Shown piece after piece: positions 45,189 through 53,578 of a stretch of DNA of 64,000 nucleotides. A program made the translations under genes and the position numbers. Positions within the stretch are counted from its first letter, which is position 1; every line of letters begins with the position of its first letter. The DNA is from Halomonas aestuarii. Lineage in GTDB: Bacteria; Pseudomonadota; Gammaproteobacteria; Pseudomonadales; Halomonadaceae. The notes beneath the pieces are model-generated. The model had not been told where the DNA came from and did not search any database. It worked only from the letters and a program-made list of their open reading frames with translations. Where the stretch lies: positions 2,852,001 to 2,916,000 of the forward strand of contig NZ_CP018139.1 in NCBI RefSeq assembly GCF_001886615.1, given 5' to 3'.

Positions 45189-45374
45189 TCGCGCCCGAAG
45201 CCGCGCGAAACCCGCTGGGTCGCGCCCGAAGCCGCGCGAAACCCGCTGGGTCGCGCCCTAAGCCGCGCGAAACCCGCTGGGTCGCGCCCTAAGCCGCGCG
45301 AAACCCATTGGATCGCGCCCGAAGCTGCGCGAACCCTTCTGGATCGCGCCCCATGCCGCGCGACACCCGTTGGA
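45189..45374. repeat. Six 31-bp tandem repeats, each with a conserved 6-bp stem
   Basis: Units start at 45189, 45220, 45251, 45282, 45313 and 45344. Each begins TCGCGC, then an 8-base loop, then GCGCGA, so every unit can fold into a perfect 6-bp hairpin. The loops change (CCGAAGCC, CCTAAGCC, CCGAAGCT, CCCATGCC) and the 3' spacer drifts from AACCCGCTGGG, but all six stems are identical. The array fills the space between ycgL and ycgN. There are no varied spacers between fixed repeats, so it is not CRISPR. Confidence 0.95.
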
Positions 45375-45432
45375 ACATGCACGACAACTCATCAACCCCC
45401 AGGGTGATCGCCCACGTGGCCCAGGAGAGAGC

Positions 45433-45882
45433 ATGAGAGAACGATTCTGGGAGCGCTTCGACCTGGAGGAGCTCACCGACGAGGAGTGGGAGGCGCTCTG
45501 CGATGGCTGCGGCCAGTGTTGCCTGCTCAAGTTCCAGGACGAGGAGACCGGCGATCTCGCGGTACTCAACGTCGCCTGCGAACTGCTGGATATCCACAGC
45601 TGTCGCTGCAGCGACTATGCCCATCGGTTCGAGAAGGTGCCGGACTGCACGCAACTGACCCCCGAGCGCATCGACGACTTCCGCTGGCTGCCGAAGTCCT
45701 GCGCCTATCGTCGGGTGGCCGAGGGGCGCAAGCTGGCCGCCTGGCACCCGCTGATCGCCGGCGGACCCGAACGGATGCACCGCAAGGGCATCAGCGTGCG
45801 CAGCTTCGCCGTCTCCCAGCGCGAGGTGCCCGAGGACGAGCTCGAGGAGCACATCATCGCCATCCTGCCCATCGACGCCTGA
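45433..45882 (+). CDS. ycgN: YcgN-type cysteine-cluster protein
   Basis: A 149-residue protein of the YcgN/UPF0260 group, part of the YkgJ-like zinc- or iron-binding families. The cysteines are DGCGQCC near residue 27-32, VACELLDIHSCRCSDY near 50-65 and PKSCAYRR near 97. The start has CAGGAGAGAG before ATG; the frame upstream runs into the repeat array. Function unknown; ycgL and ycgN are neighbours in many relatives. It is followed by a strong terminator. Confidence 0.88.
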   Translation: MRERFWERFDLEELTDEEWEALCDGCGQCCLLKFQDEETGDLAVLNVACELLDIHSCRCSDYAHRFEKVPDCTQLTPERIDDFRWLPKSCAYRRVAEGRKLAAWHPLIAGGPERMHRKGISVRSFAVSQREVPEDELEEHIIAILPIDA

Positions 45883-45896
45883 CCCGGCACCTGCGA

Positions 45897-45922
45897 TGCT
45901 CTTCCATATGGAGCAGTTTTTT
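45897..45922 (+). terminator. Rho-independent terminator after ycgN
   Basis: The stem TGCTCT / GGAGCA (one G-T pair) with a 7-base loop is followed by GTTTTTT, 15 bases after the ycgN stop. Confidence 0.85.
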
Positions 45923-45982
45923 GTCGGCCGGGTCGGAGGAGGCAGCTGACCCTTCGTTACCCGCATCACGCGCTACACCCAG

Positions 45983-46004
45983 GGACCCGGCACAGGCCGG
46001 GTCC
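45983..46004. terminator. Second hairpin between ycgN and the oligopeptidase gene
   Basis: The stem GGACCCGGC / GCCGGGTCC is 9 bp with loop ACAG and lies 15 bases from the stop of the leftward oligopeptidase gene. No T run follows on the minus strand and only TTGT on the plus strand. It is probably a shared or backup terminator. Confidence 0.6.
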
Positions 46005-46018
46005 TTGTCGTCAGGGCA

Positions 46019-48124
46019 TCAGCCCTCGCGCCCCTCGAGCCCCAGTGCCCAGAGGATGAAGGCGTCCTGTCGGGCGTTGTCGTGCCAGGCCTTGAAGCGT
46101 CCCGAGGCGCCGCCATGACCGGCGGACATGTCGGTTCTCAGCAGGATGGGACGATCGCGGAGGCTGTCCTGGCGGCCCAGCTCCGTGAGGCGCGCATAGA
46201 GCTTGGCCGGCTCCCAGTAGGGCACCCGGGTGTCGTGCCAGCTGCCCTGCAGGAAGACCGCCGGCCAGGGCTGGGCCGAGAGGTTGTCCAGCGGGGAGTA
46301 GTCGCGAATACGCCGATGCGCCTCGGGTTCGCGGGGGTCCCCCCATTCGGTGTACTCCGCCGTGGTCAGTGGCAGGTCGGGGTTCTCCATGGTGCGCAGC
46401 ACGTCGACGAAGGGGACATCGAGTACCGCGGCGCAGAAGGCGTCGGGGGCCAGGTTGAGGCTGGCGCTGACCAGCAGTCCCCCGGCGCTCGCGCCATAGG
46501 CGGCAATATGCTCGCCATCGCTGAGGCCCTTCTCGACCAGGGCGTCACGGGCGGCGAGAAAGTCGTGGAAGCTGTTGGCCTTGTGCTCGAGCTTGCCGGC
46601 CAGGTACCAGGGTTCGCCGCGGTCGCCGCCGCCGCGGACATGGGCCACCGCGAAGGCCGCCCCGCGAGCCAGCAGCTCCAGGCGAGCCACCGAGAACCAG
46701 GGATCGATCACCTCGCCATAGGCGCCGTAGCCATAGAGCAGGGTGGGCAGGGGATGGCCGGAGAGGTTGGACCGCATCACCACGGAGACGGGCACGCGCT
46801 CGCCGTCGTGCGAGGTGGCCCAGAGCCGCTCGCAGGTCAGCTGCTCGGGTCTCAGGTCGCCATGGATCGGCTGCTGCTTGAGCACCCGGCGCTCGCCGCT
46901 GTCGAGGTCGTGCTCGAGCCAGGTGACCGGGAGGATGAAGGATTCCTCGCGCAGCCGCAGGCGCCGGGTGTCGAAATGGGGCGCGTCGCCCAGCGCCAGG
47001 CTGCAGGGCAGCTCCGGCAGCGGCAGGCGCTCGTCGCGGGTGATGGCGTGGCCGGCATCCAGTTCGAGCACCCGCAGGTGCACCTGGGCCTCGTGGTGGT
47101 CGCGCTCGGTGATCACCAGTCCCCAGTCGAAGGCGTCAACGCCCTCCAGGGTGTCGTCGTCCCGGTGGTCGAGCAGGGGCTGCCAGTGATCCGACGGGTC
47201 CCCCTCGCCCAGGCGCCGCTCGTCCAGCCGGTCCAGCCGGAAGTGGGTTGCCTCTCGGTTGTGCAGCACATAGAAGTGCCCGGGACGATGATCCAGCGCA
47301 TACTCCACGCCGCTCTCCCGGGCGCGGAAGCAGCGGGGCGGCGTGGCCGGCGCCCGGGCGGGAATCAGGTGGCTCTCGCTGGTGTCCTTGGAGGCGCTCT
47401 CCAGGATCAGCCACTCCCGTGAGCGGGTCTTCCCCAGCCCCAGCCAGAACTCCGGATTCTCCTCGTGAAGGATCAGGGTCGGCTCGCCGGCCCTGCCGTG
47501 CGCCAGCGGCAGGCGCCAGACGCTCTCGGGACGCTGGGTGGCGTCGTAGCGGGTGAACAGCAGGGTGGCATTGTCCTCGGCCCAGCCGATCTCGGGGCCG
47601 ATCTCCTCGAGCAGCACCGAGGGCTCGCCCTCGGGCAGCTGCTTGAGATAGAGCGTGTAGGTCTCGTCGCCGCGGGTATCCTCGGTCCAGGCCAGCCAGG
47701 CCTCGTCCGGGGAGAGGGCCATGTCCCCGAGCTCGAGGAAGTCGTGCTCGCCGGCCCTGGCCTCCAGGTCGAGGAAGGCCTCCGCGGCCTCGGGGTTCCC
47801 GTTGGGATGGCGCCACCAGACCGGGTAGTCGGCGTCCGCCGCCGTCTCGCTCCATACCGTGTAGTGGTCCAGCGGCGTCCGGAGCCCGTGCACGGCCAGC
47901 TCCCGGCGCGCCAGGTGGCCGTGATAGAGGCGCTCCACCAGGTCATCCAGGGGGGCGAACCAGCGGTCCGACTCACGGTTGGTGGCCTCCAGGAAGGCGG
48001 TGACGTCCGGCGTGTCGCGCTGCTCCAGCCAGTGCCAGGCCGGGTCGTCGACGCGGCGAAAGCGGGAGACGGGGTCATCGGAGGAGATCGCGGGGGCCTT
48101 GTCACGTGGCGGCTGTGCTTTCAT
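46019..48124 (-). CDS. ptrB: Oligopeptidase B (S9A serine peptidase)
   Basis: A 701-residue prolyl-oligopeptidase-family enzyme that cuts peptides after Arg or Lys in the cytoplasm. The N-terminal propeller (about residues 70-410) is followed by the alpha/beta-hydrolase part: YGYGAYGEVIDPWFS, the oligopeptidase block HVRGGGDRGEPWYLAGKLEH, Ser546 in AAYGASAGGLLV, Asp631 in QGSWHDTRVPYWEPAK and His670 in MSAGHGGASGR. The residues after the Asp and the overall length match PtrB better than prolyl oligopeptidase. It stands alone between two terminator hairpins and a divergent gene. Confidence 0.93.
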   Translation of the reverse strand: MKAQPPRDKAPAISSDDPVSRFRRVDDPAWHWLEQRDTPDVTAFLEATNRESDRWFAPLDDLVERLYHGHLARRELAVHGLRTPLDHYTVWSETAADADYPVWWRHPNGNPEAAEAFLDLEARAGEHDFLELGDMALSPDEAWLAWTEDTRGDETYTLYLKQLPEGEPSVLLEEIGPEIGWAEDNATLLFTRYDATQRPESVWRLPLAHGRAGEPTLILHEENPEFWLGLGKTRSREWLILESASKDTSESHLIPARAPATPPRCFRARESGVEYALDHRPGHFYVLHNREATHFRLDRLDERRLGEGDPSDHWQPLLDHRDDDTLEGVDAFDWGLVITERDHHEAQVHLRVLELDAGHAITRDERLPLPELPCSLALGDAPHFDTRRLRLREESFILPVTWLEHDLDSGERRVLKQQPIHGDLRPEQLTCERLWATSHDGERVPVSVVMRSNLSGHPLPTLLYGYGAYGEVIDPWFSVARLELLARGAAFAVAHVRGGGDRGEPWYLAGKLEHKANSFHDFLAARDALVEKGLSDGEHIAAYGASAGGLLVSASLNLAPDAFCAAVLDVPFVDVLRTMENPDLPLTTAEYTEWGDPREPEAHRRIRDYSPLDNLSAQPWPAVFLQGSWHDTRVPYWEPAKLYARLTELGRQDSLRDRPILLRTDMSAGHGGASGRFKAWHDNARQDAFILWALGLEGREG

Positions 48125-48195
48125 GTCGCGGGATGTACCATACTCAGTGTGTTTTCAAGAACGTGCGTCGTCGACGCACCATTCGCGAGGTCGTG

Positions 48196-48639
48196 ATGCT
48201 GATTTCGGATTCGATGCCCCTACTATGGCTGGTCTATGTCGTGTTGTCGCTGGTGGTGCTGCTGACCGGTTACCTGGGGCTGGGCTTCCTGCCCAGGCTG
48301 CCGCGGCTGGTGATCACCTGGGCGGTGGCCGGGGTGATGTGGACCCCGGCCCACTTCCGCCTGCCCCTGCTGGAGGAGGGGGAGTTCTACACCGGCTTCG
48401 CCCCGGCGGTGGTGGTGGCGGCCGTGGCCTTCCTCGAGCAGAACCGCGAGACCTTCCTGCCGGCGGCCCTGCTGGTCGCGGTGGGCGCCGGGCTCGGGGG
48501 CGTGCTGGGGCTGCTGCTGTGGTGGCGCGGACGCCATCGCCAGGCCCCCGGTGATGATGACTACGTGGACATGCATGATGAGGCGCCCGCGAGCCGCCGC
48601 GGCGGCAGTGGCGAGCGCCAGGAGCCGGTGATCGGCTAA
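48196..48639 (+). CDS. Hypothetical inner-membrane protein
   Basis: A 147-residue protein that I do not recognise. It has three to four hydrophobic stretches (LLWLVYVVLSLVVLLTGYLG, LPRLVITWAVAGVM, GFAPAVVVAAVAFLE, ALLVAVGAGLGGVLGLLLWW) and a polar C-terminal tail (DDDYVDMHDEAP). ATG 48196 has GAGG 6 bases upstream; an earlier in-frame ATG at 48106 overlaps the divergent ptrB start and is less likely. It is followed after 9 bases by the VWA gene, so the two are probably co-transcribed and may work together at the membrane. Confidence 0.65.
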   Translation: MLISDSMPLLWLVYVVLSLVVLLTGYLGLGFLPRLPRLVITWAVAGVMWTPAHFRLPLLEEGEFYTGFAPAVVVAAVAFLEQNRETFLPAALLVAVGAGLGGVLGLLLWWRGRHRQAPGDDDYVDMHDEAPASRRGGSGERQEPVIG

Positions 48640-48648
48640 GGAGCCCCG

Positions 48649-50493
48649 ATGGGCGGGTATGGCACGGATGGCATAGGTTGGTGGCCCCGCCTGGTGGCCG
48701 TGGGCATGGCCCTGTGGCTCTGGGCCGGTCCGCTCGCGGCCCAGGTCAATGAGGAGCGACCGGACGTCCGGGTGGTGGTCGATGTGTCCGGCAGCATGCG
48801 GGAGAACGACCCCGACCGGCTGGCCGTGAGCGCCCTCGACATGCTGGTGGCGCTGCTGCCGAGTGGCGCCCGGGCCGGCGTCTGGACCTTCGGCGAGACG
48901 GTCGACAACCCCCTCCCCCTGGGCGAGGTGGATGCCGACTGGCGTCGGCAGGCCCTGGCCCTGCCGCCGGCGCTGCAGGCCTACCAGCAATACACCGACA
49001 TCGAGGCGGCGCTGAACGAGGCGGCCAGGGCGGAGGCCGACGGCTGGCGCCACCTGGTGCTGCTTACCGACGGCATGATCGACCTGTCGCCGACCCGAGG
49101 CGCCAAGCCCGACATCGATGCCGCCTCCCGTCGCCGCCTGATGGACGAGCGCGCCGCCGAGTTCGCCGCACAGGGCGTGGCGGTCCATGCCATCGCCTTC
49201 TCCGAGGAGGCCGACCTGGCCCTGGTGGAGCGGCTGGCCCAGACCACGGGTGGCCTGGCGGCGCTGGCGGAGAGTCCCGAGAGCCTGCTGGGAGCCTTCC
49301 TGGACATCGTCGAGCGTATCTTCCCCGCCGATCAGGTCCCCCTGGACGAGGGGCGTTTCGTCATCGACGAGGGCGTGGAGACCTTCTCGGCACTGGTCTT
49401 CCATGGGCCCGACGACGCTCCCCTGACCCTGGTCGCCCCGGACGGCACCCGCTATCGGGCCGAGGACGCCCCCGCCGACATCCGCTGGCAAGTGGAGCCG
49501 CGCTTCGACCTGATCCGGGTGCCTGAGCCCCTGGCCGGCGAGTGGCGCCTGGAAGGCCTCGTGGGCGAGGAGAGCCGCGTCAACGTCGCCTCTTCACGGC
49601 ACCTGCGCACCGCCGATCTGCCGACCACCCTCTACCTGGGCTTCGATGTCCCGGTGGAGGCCTGGGTGGAGCACGACGGTGAGCCCGCCGGTGGCGGCCT
49701 CGAGGATCTCTCCCTGTCGGTCTCGCTGCAGGATTCCCGGGGCAAGGTGCAGTCCCGGGTCACGCTCGAGCCCGATTCCGGCCGCTTCCGCGGCCGCCTG
49801 CCGGCGCCGGCGCTGACCGGCAACGCCCGCCTGGTGATCCGCGCCGAGGGGCAGGGGTTCCGTCGTCAGCGGGTCCAGGCCGTGAACGTGCTGCCGGCCA
49901 TCGGGGCCGTCCACCGGCCGCAGGCCGGGTGGGTGGTGCTGGCGGCCGAGCATCCGCGGCTGAACCGCAACAACACCCGGATCCACGGCGAGCTGCAGGG
50001 CGAACGCCTGGAGGCGGATGCGGTGGGAGACGCGCGCTGGCACCTCGACCTGCCTGACCTCGATGAGTCGCTGAGCCTGCCCCTGCTGCTGGAGGCCACG
50101 ATCGACCTCGACGGCGAGCGTCGGACGCTCTCCCTGCCGCGTCTGGTGCTCAATCCCGATGGCCGCCTCGGGATCGAGGTGGCCGACGTGGCCGGACCGA
50201 CCCTCGCCACCGAGTCGTTCGACGAGGAGGGCGGCACCTCCCTGCCGCCGCCCGAGACCGCGGCCGAGCGCGCCGCCGACCGTTTCGTCGAGATGGTCAA
50301 CCGAATGCCCGAGGCGGCCCGGGACCTCTGGCAGGCGGGCTGGCCTGGGCTGGAGCGCCTGTGGCAGGAGCATCGTCGCGATCCGCGCCTGTGGGCGGCG
50401 GTGGCGGCGCTGGTCCTGCTGCTGCTGGTTATCCGCCTGATCCGGCGCCGCCGTGCGCGGCGCCCCCTACGCCGGGAGGAACCCCATGTGTGA
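48649..50493 (+). CDS. Membrane-anchored VWA-domain protein
   Basis: A 614-residue protein with a signal peptide (residues 1-32, cleaved near AAQV). A von Willebrand A domain follows (about 38-225) with an intact metal site: Asp45, Ser47 and Ser49 in VVVDVSGSM, Thr in YTDIEAAL, and Asp in LLTDGMIDL. A long beta-rich periplasmic region (about 240-540) comes next, then one C-terminal helix (AAVAALVLLLLVIRLI) and an Arg-rich tail. VWA proteins of this shape mediate protein contacts or help load metal or cofactor, but no role is known here. It overlaps the amidotransferase start by 8 bases. AAGGAG precedes ATG. Confidence 0.82.
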   Translation: MGGYGTDGIGWWPRLVAVGMALWLWAGPLAAQVNEERPDVRVVVDVSGSMRENDPDRLAVSALDMLVALLPSGARAGVWTFGETVDNPLPLGEVDADWRRQALALPPALQAYQQYTDIEAALNEAARAEADGWRHLVLLTDGMIDLSPTRGAKPDIDAASRRRLMDERAAEFAAQGVAVHAIAFSEEADLALVERLAQTTGGLAALAESPESLLGAFLDIVERIFPADQVPLDEGRFVIDEGVETFSALVFHGPDDAPLTLVAPDGTRYRAEDAPADIRWQVEPRFDLIRVPEPLAGEWRLEGLVGEESRVNVASSRHLRTADLPTTLYLGFDVPVEAWVEHDGEPAGGGLEDLSLSVSLQDSRGKVQSRVTLEPDSGRFRGRLPAPALTGNARLVIRAEGQGFRRQRVQAVNVLPAIGAVHRPQAGWVVLAAEHPRLNRNNTRIHGELQGERLEADAVGDARWHLDLPDLDESLSLPLLLEATIDLDGERRTLSLPRLVLNPDGRLGIEVADVAGPTLATESFDEEGGTSLPPPETAAERAADRFVEMVNRMPEAARDLWQAGWPGLERLWQEHRRDPRLWAAVAALVLLLLVIRLIRRRRARRPLRREEPHV

Positions 50494-51274
50494 GCTACTG
50501 GGCATGAGTGCCAATGTGCCCACCGATATCTGCTTCAGCTTTACCGGCTTCCTGCACCGGGGGGGCGGGACCGGACCGCATCGCGATGGCTGGGGCATCG
50601 CCTTCTACGAGGAAGGCGGCTATCGGGATTTCCGTGACCCGCACCCCTCGGTACATTCACCCATCGCCCGGCTGATCTGCGACTACCCCATCAAGTCGAA
50701 CATCGTCATCAGCCACATCCGCCAGGCGAACGTCGGCCAGGTGCGCCTGGCCAACACGCACCCCTTCGTGCGCGAGATGTGGGGCCGTCCCTGGTGCTAT
50801 GCGCACAACGGCCAGCTGGCCGACTGGCAGGCCCTGCCGCACTCCTTCTACCGCCCGGTGGGCAGCACCGACAGCGAGCACGCCTTCTGCTGGCTGCTGG
50901 GCGAGCTGCGCGGCGCCTTTCCCGAGCCCCCGGCCGACGACGAGCAGCGCCATGCCCTCTGGGCGACCCTCCACGGGCTCTGCGAACGGCTGCGCGGCCT
51001 GGGGGTCTTCAACCTGCTGCTGGCCGACGGCGACTACCTCTACACCTTCTGTTCCACCAAGCTGGCGCACATCACCCGGCGTGCGCCCTTCGGTAGGGCG
51101 AGCCTGTCGGATGCCGAGCTGACGGTGAACTTCGCCGAACACACCACGGCCGACGACGTGGTCTCGGTGATCGCCACCGAACCGCTCACCGACAACGAGG
51201 AGTGGATTCGCATGGCGCCGGGCGAACTGCTGGTGTGGCAGGGCGGCGTGATCCAGGCCCGCTATAAAACGTAA
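50486..51274 (+). CDS. Class II glutamine amidotransferase (YafJ type)
   Basis: A 262-residue Ntn-type amidotransferase domain protein. After loss of Met1 the nucleophile is Cys2 in MCELLGMSANVP. RGGGTGPHRDGWGIAFY, SHIRQAN and WCYAHNGQLADW are the glutamine-site blocks shared with YafJ. No synthase domain follows, so the acceptor reaction is unknown. It starts inside the end of the VWA gene (8-base overlap), which suggests coupled translation. A possible fatty-acid regulator site overlaps its stop codon. Confidence 0.9.
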   Translation: MCELLGMSANVPTDICFSFTGFLHRGGGTGPHRDGWGIAFYEEGGYRDFRDPHPSVHSPIARLICDYPIKSNIVISHIRQANVGQVRLANTHPFVREMWGRPWCYAHNGQLADWQALPHSFYRPVGSTDSEHAFCWLLGELRGAFPEPPADDEQRHALWATLHGLCERLRGLGVFNLLLADGDYLYTFCSTKLAHITRRAPFGRASLSDAELTVNFAEHTTADDVVSVIATEPLTDNEEWIRMAPGELLVWQGGVIQARYKT

Positions 51275-51279
51275 GTTTC
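51266..51279. promoter_or_regulatory. PsrA-like operator before fadD
   Basis: The half sites AAAC and GTTT separated by four bases (AAACGTAAGTTT, then C) match the published PsrA pattern G/CAAAC-N2-4-GTTTG/C at the core. PsrA is the long-chain fatty-acid repressor of pseudomonads. The site lies 98-111 bases before the acyl-CoA synthetase start. One outer base pair does not match, so this is suggestive only. Confidence 0.4.
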
Positions 51280-51289
51280 AATCGTTCGT

Positions 51290-51317
51290 TTTACAGTCGT
51301 GAAGTCGCTGGTATATG
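51290..51317 (+). promoter_or_regulatory. Candidate sigma-70 promoter for fadD
   Basis: TTTACA (51290-51295) and TATATG (51312-51317) are 16 bases apart and lie about 60 bases before the start codon, in the only AT-rich patch of this gap. Confidence 0.5.
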
Positions 51318-51375
51318 GTGAGCCCGGATAACAACAAGGCCGATGCCGATATTGGCCGCAGCATGGAGATTGCCC

Positions 51376-53052
51376 ATGAGCGAGAACGCCACGCCCGCCA
51401 TCCTGACCGGCCAGCCCCTCGAGCATCTCGACGACTACGCTTCGGTGATGGACGTCTTCCACGCCTCCGTGGCGCGCTTCGGCGACAAGCCGGCCTTCAG
51501 CTGCATGGGGCAGGTCCTGAGCTACACCGAGCTCGACCGCCTCTCCGGCCACTTCGCGGCCTGGCTGCAGCAGGAGACCGACCTCGAGCCCGGTGACCGC
51601 ATCGCCATCCAGCTGCCCAACGTGCTGCAGTTCCCCGTGGCCGTGTTCGGCGCACTGCGGGCGGGCCTGGTGGTGGTCAATACCAACCCGCTCTACACCG
51701 AGCGCGAGATGACCCACCAGTTCCGGGACTCCGGGGTCCGGGCGATCGTGATCCTGGCCAACATGGCCGACAAGCTCGAGCGGATCCTCGCGCTTACCGA
51801 CATCCAGCATGTGGTGGTCACCTCGCTCGGCGACCTGCACCCCTTCCCGAAGCGCCCGCTGATCAATGCCGTGGTGAAGCACGTCAAGAAGCTGGTGCCG
51901 GCCTTCTCGCTGCCCGGCGCCACCGCCTTCCGCAGGGCCCTCTCGGCCGGGGCCAGGCATCGGCACCGCGAGGTGAGCCGCGGCCCCGACGACATCGCCG
52001 CCCTCCAGTACACCGGCGGCACCACGGGGCTAGCCAAGGGAGCCATGCTGACCCACCGCAACCTGGTGGCCAACATGCTGCAGGCTCGCCAGGCCATCGG
52101 CCCGGCCCTGATGGAGGGGGCCGAGACCATCATCGCACCGCTGCCCGTCTACCATATCTACACCTTCACGGTGAACTGCCTGTTCATGATGGAGACCGGC
52201 AATCACTCGGTGCTGATCCCCAATCCCCGGGACCTGGACGGCTTCGTCAAGACCCTCAAGGGGGTGGACTTCACGGGCTTCATCGGGCTCAACACCCTGT
52301 TCAATGCCCTCTGCGATCGCGAGGACTTCCGCCGGCTCGACTTCTCGAGGCTCCACCTGACCATCTCCGGCGGCATGGCCCTGACCCGTGCCGCTGCCAA
52401 GCACTGGGAGGAGGTCACCGGCTGTCAGGTGGCCGAGGGCTACGGCCTGACCGAGACCTCGCCCATCGTCAGCTTCAACCCCGTGGATGCCATCCAGCTG
52501 GGCACCATCGGCAAGCCGGTGGCGGGGACCCAGGTGAAGGTGGTGGATGCCGATGGCCTGGATGCGCCCTACGGCGCCGCGGGTGAGCTCTGCGTGCGGG
52601 GCCCCCAGGTGATGAAGGGCTACTGGCAGCGTGAGGACGAGACCGCCCAGGCGATCGACGCGCAGGGCTGGTTCCGTACCGGCGACATCGCCGTGCTCCA
52701 GCCGGATGGCTACATCCGCGTCGTGGATCGCAAGAAGGACATGATCCTGGTCTCGGGCTTCAACGTGTATCCCAACGAGATCGAGGATGTCGTGGCCGCC
52801 CATCCGGGGGTGGTGGAGTCGGCGGCCGTGGGGGTGCCGGACGAGGCCACTGGCGAGGCCATCAAGCTGTTCGTGGTGTCCCGCGACGCGGAGCTCGACG
52901 CCGAGACCCTTCGCACCTGGTGCCGGAAGGAGCTCGCCGGCTACAAGGTGCCGAGGTTCATCGAGTTTCGCGACGAGCTGCCCAAGACCAACGTGGGCAA
53001 GGTCCTGCGCCGCCAGCTGCGTGACGATGGGCAGGAACGCCTTGGACAATGA
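51376..53052 (+). CDS. fadD: Long-chain acyl-CoA synthetase
   Basis: A 558-residue AMP-forming ligase that activates fatty acids to acyl-CoA at the inner membrane. The ATP signature is LQYTGGTTGLAKGAMLTHRN (about residues 208-227). Further motifs are AEGYGLTETSPIVS, the Asp motif GWFRTGDIAVLQ, the hinge RVVDRKKDMILVSGFNVYPN, and the catalytic Lys in LPKTNVGKVLRRQL near the C-terminus. The start at MSENATP has GGAGAT 8 bases before ATG; the open frame begins 11 codons earlier. The last 19 codons are the first copy of a 95-bp tandem array that continues past the stop. Confidence 0.93.
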   Translation: MSENATPAILTGQPLEHLDDYASVMDVFHASVARFGDKPAFSCMGQVLSYTELDRLSGHFAAWLQQETDLEPGDRIAIQLPNVLQFPVAVFGALRAGLVVVNTNPLYTEREMTHQFRDSGVRAIVILANMADKLERILALTDIQHVVVTSLGDLHPFPKRPLINAVVKHVKKLVPAFSLPGATAFRRALSAGARHRHREVSRGPDDIAALQYTGGTTGLAKGAMLTHRNLVANMLQARQAIGPALMEGAETIIAPLPVYHIYTFTVNCLFMMETGNHSVLIPNPRDLDGFVKTLKGVDFTGFIGLNTLFNALCDREDFRRLDFSRLHLTISGGMALTRAAAKHWEEVTGCQVAEGYGLTETSPIVSFNPVDAIQLGTIGKPVAGTQVKVVDADGLDAPYGAAGELCVRGPQVMKGYWQREDETAQAIDAQGWFRTGDIAVLQPDGYIRVVDRKKDMILVSGFNVYPNEIEDVVAAHPGVVESAAVGVPDEATGEAIKLFVVSRDAELDAETLRTWCRKELAGYKVPRFIEFRDELPKTNVGKVLRRQLRDDGQERLGQ

Positions 53053-53453
53053 TCCCGGCAGCCCGCGCTGCCCAAGACGCTGACACGTTCAGCAAGGTCC
53101 TGCGCCGCCAGCTGAGTGACGACGGGCAGGAACGCCTTGGACAATGATCCCGGCAGCCCGCGCTGCCCAAGACGCTGACACGTTCAGCAAGGTCCTGCGC
53201 CGCCAGCTGCGTGACGATGGGCAGGAACGCCTTGGACAATGATCCCGGCAGCCCGCGCTGCCCAAGACGCTGACACGTTCAGCAAGGTCCTGCGCCGCCA
53301 GCTGCGTGACGATGGGCAGGAACGCCTTGGACAATGATCCCGGCAGCCCGCGCTGCCCAAGACGCTGACACGTTCAGCAAGGTCCTGCGCCGCCAGCTGC
53401 GTGACGACGGGCATGAACGCCTTGGGCAATGATCCCGGCAGCACGCGCTGCCC
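52997..53453. repeat. 95-bp tandem array made from the 3' end of fadD
   Basis: About 4.8 copies start at 52997, 53092, 53187, 53282 and 53377. Copy 1 contains the last fadD codons and stop; copies 2-4 are nearly identical to it, and copy 5 has more changes and is incomplete. The unit ends with a second, shifted GCTGCCCAAGAC that also occurs in fadD 20 bases before the array, at a spacing 5 bases shorter. The copies therefore cannot extend the reading frame. The array fills most of the 526-base gap before hrpA; small minus-strand frames inside it are repeat artefacts. Confidence 0.95.
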
Positions 53454-53500
53454 CCGCCGTGGCTGATGGCGACGATTAGGCGCGGTCACGGCCTCGGCGT

Positions 53501-53538
53501 TACAATGCAGGGCCCGCGTCGGGACTCCCGCGCGGGCC
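53501..53538 (+). promoter_or_regulatory. Possible hrpA -10 element and leader hairpin
   Basis: TACAAT at 53501-53506 is a fair -10, but its -35 is poor. It is followed by an 8-bp stem, GGCCCGCG / CGCGGGCC (53511-53538), with a 12-base loop in what would be the hrpA leader. It has no T run, so it is more a leader structure than a terminator. Confidence 0.35.
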
Positions 53539-53578
53539 ATCTTATGCCGACCGTGACCCGGAGCCGACCGTCGATACC

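Noticed and set aside
45189..45374. 31-bp repeats as a CRISPR array
   Set aside because: Units are directly adjacent with no unique spacers and there are no cas genes.
45289..45969. 226-codon minus-strand frame across ycgN and the repeats
   Set aside because: It is antisense to ycgN, which has the conserved cysteine pattern; its end is translated repeat sequence.
46082..47422. 446-codon plus-strand frame inside the oligopeptidase gene
   Set aside because: It is antisense to a gene with a complete catalytic triad; it is rich in Gly, Gln, Val and Ala and shows no domain.
52958..53540. Several 80-120-codon minus-strand frames in the 95-bp array
   Set aside because: They repeat the same 30-odd residues because the DNA repeats; no ribosome site or family match.
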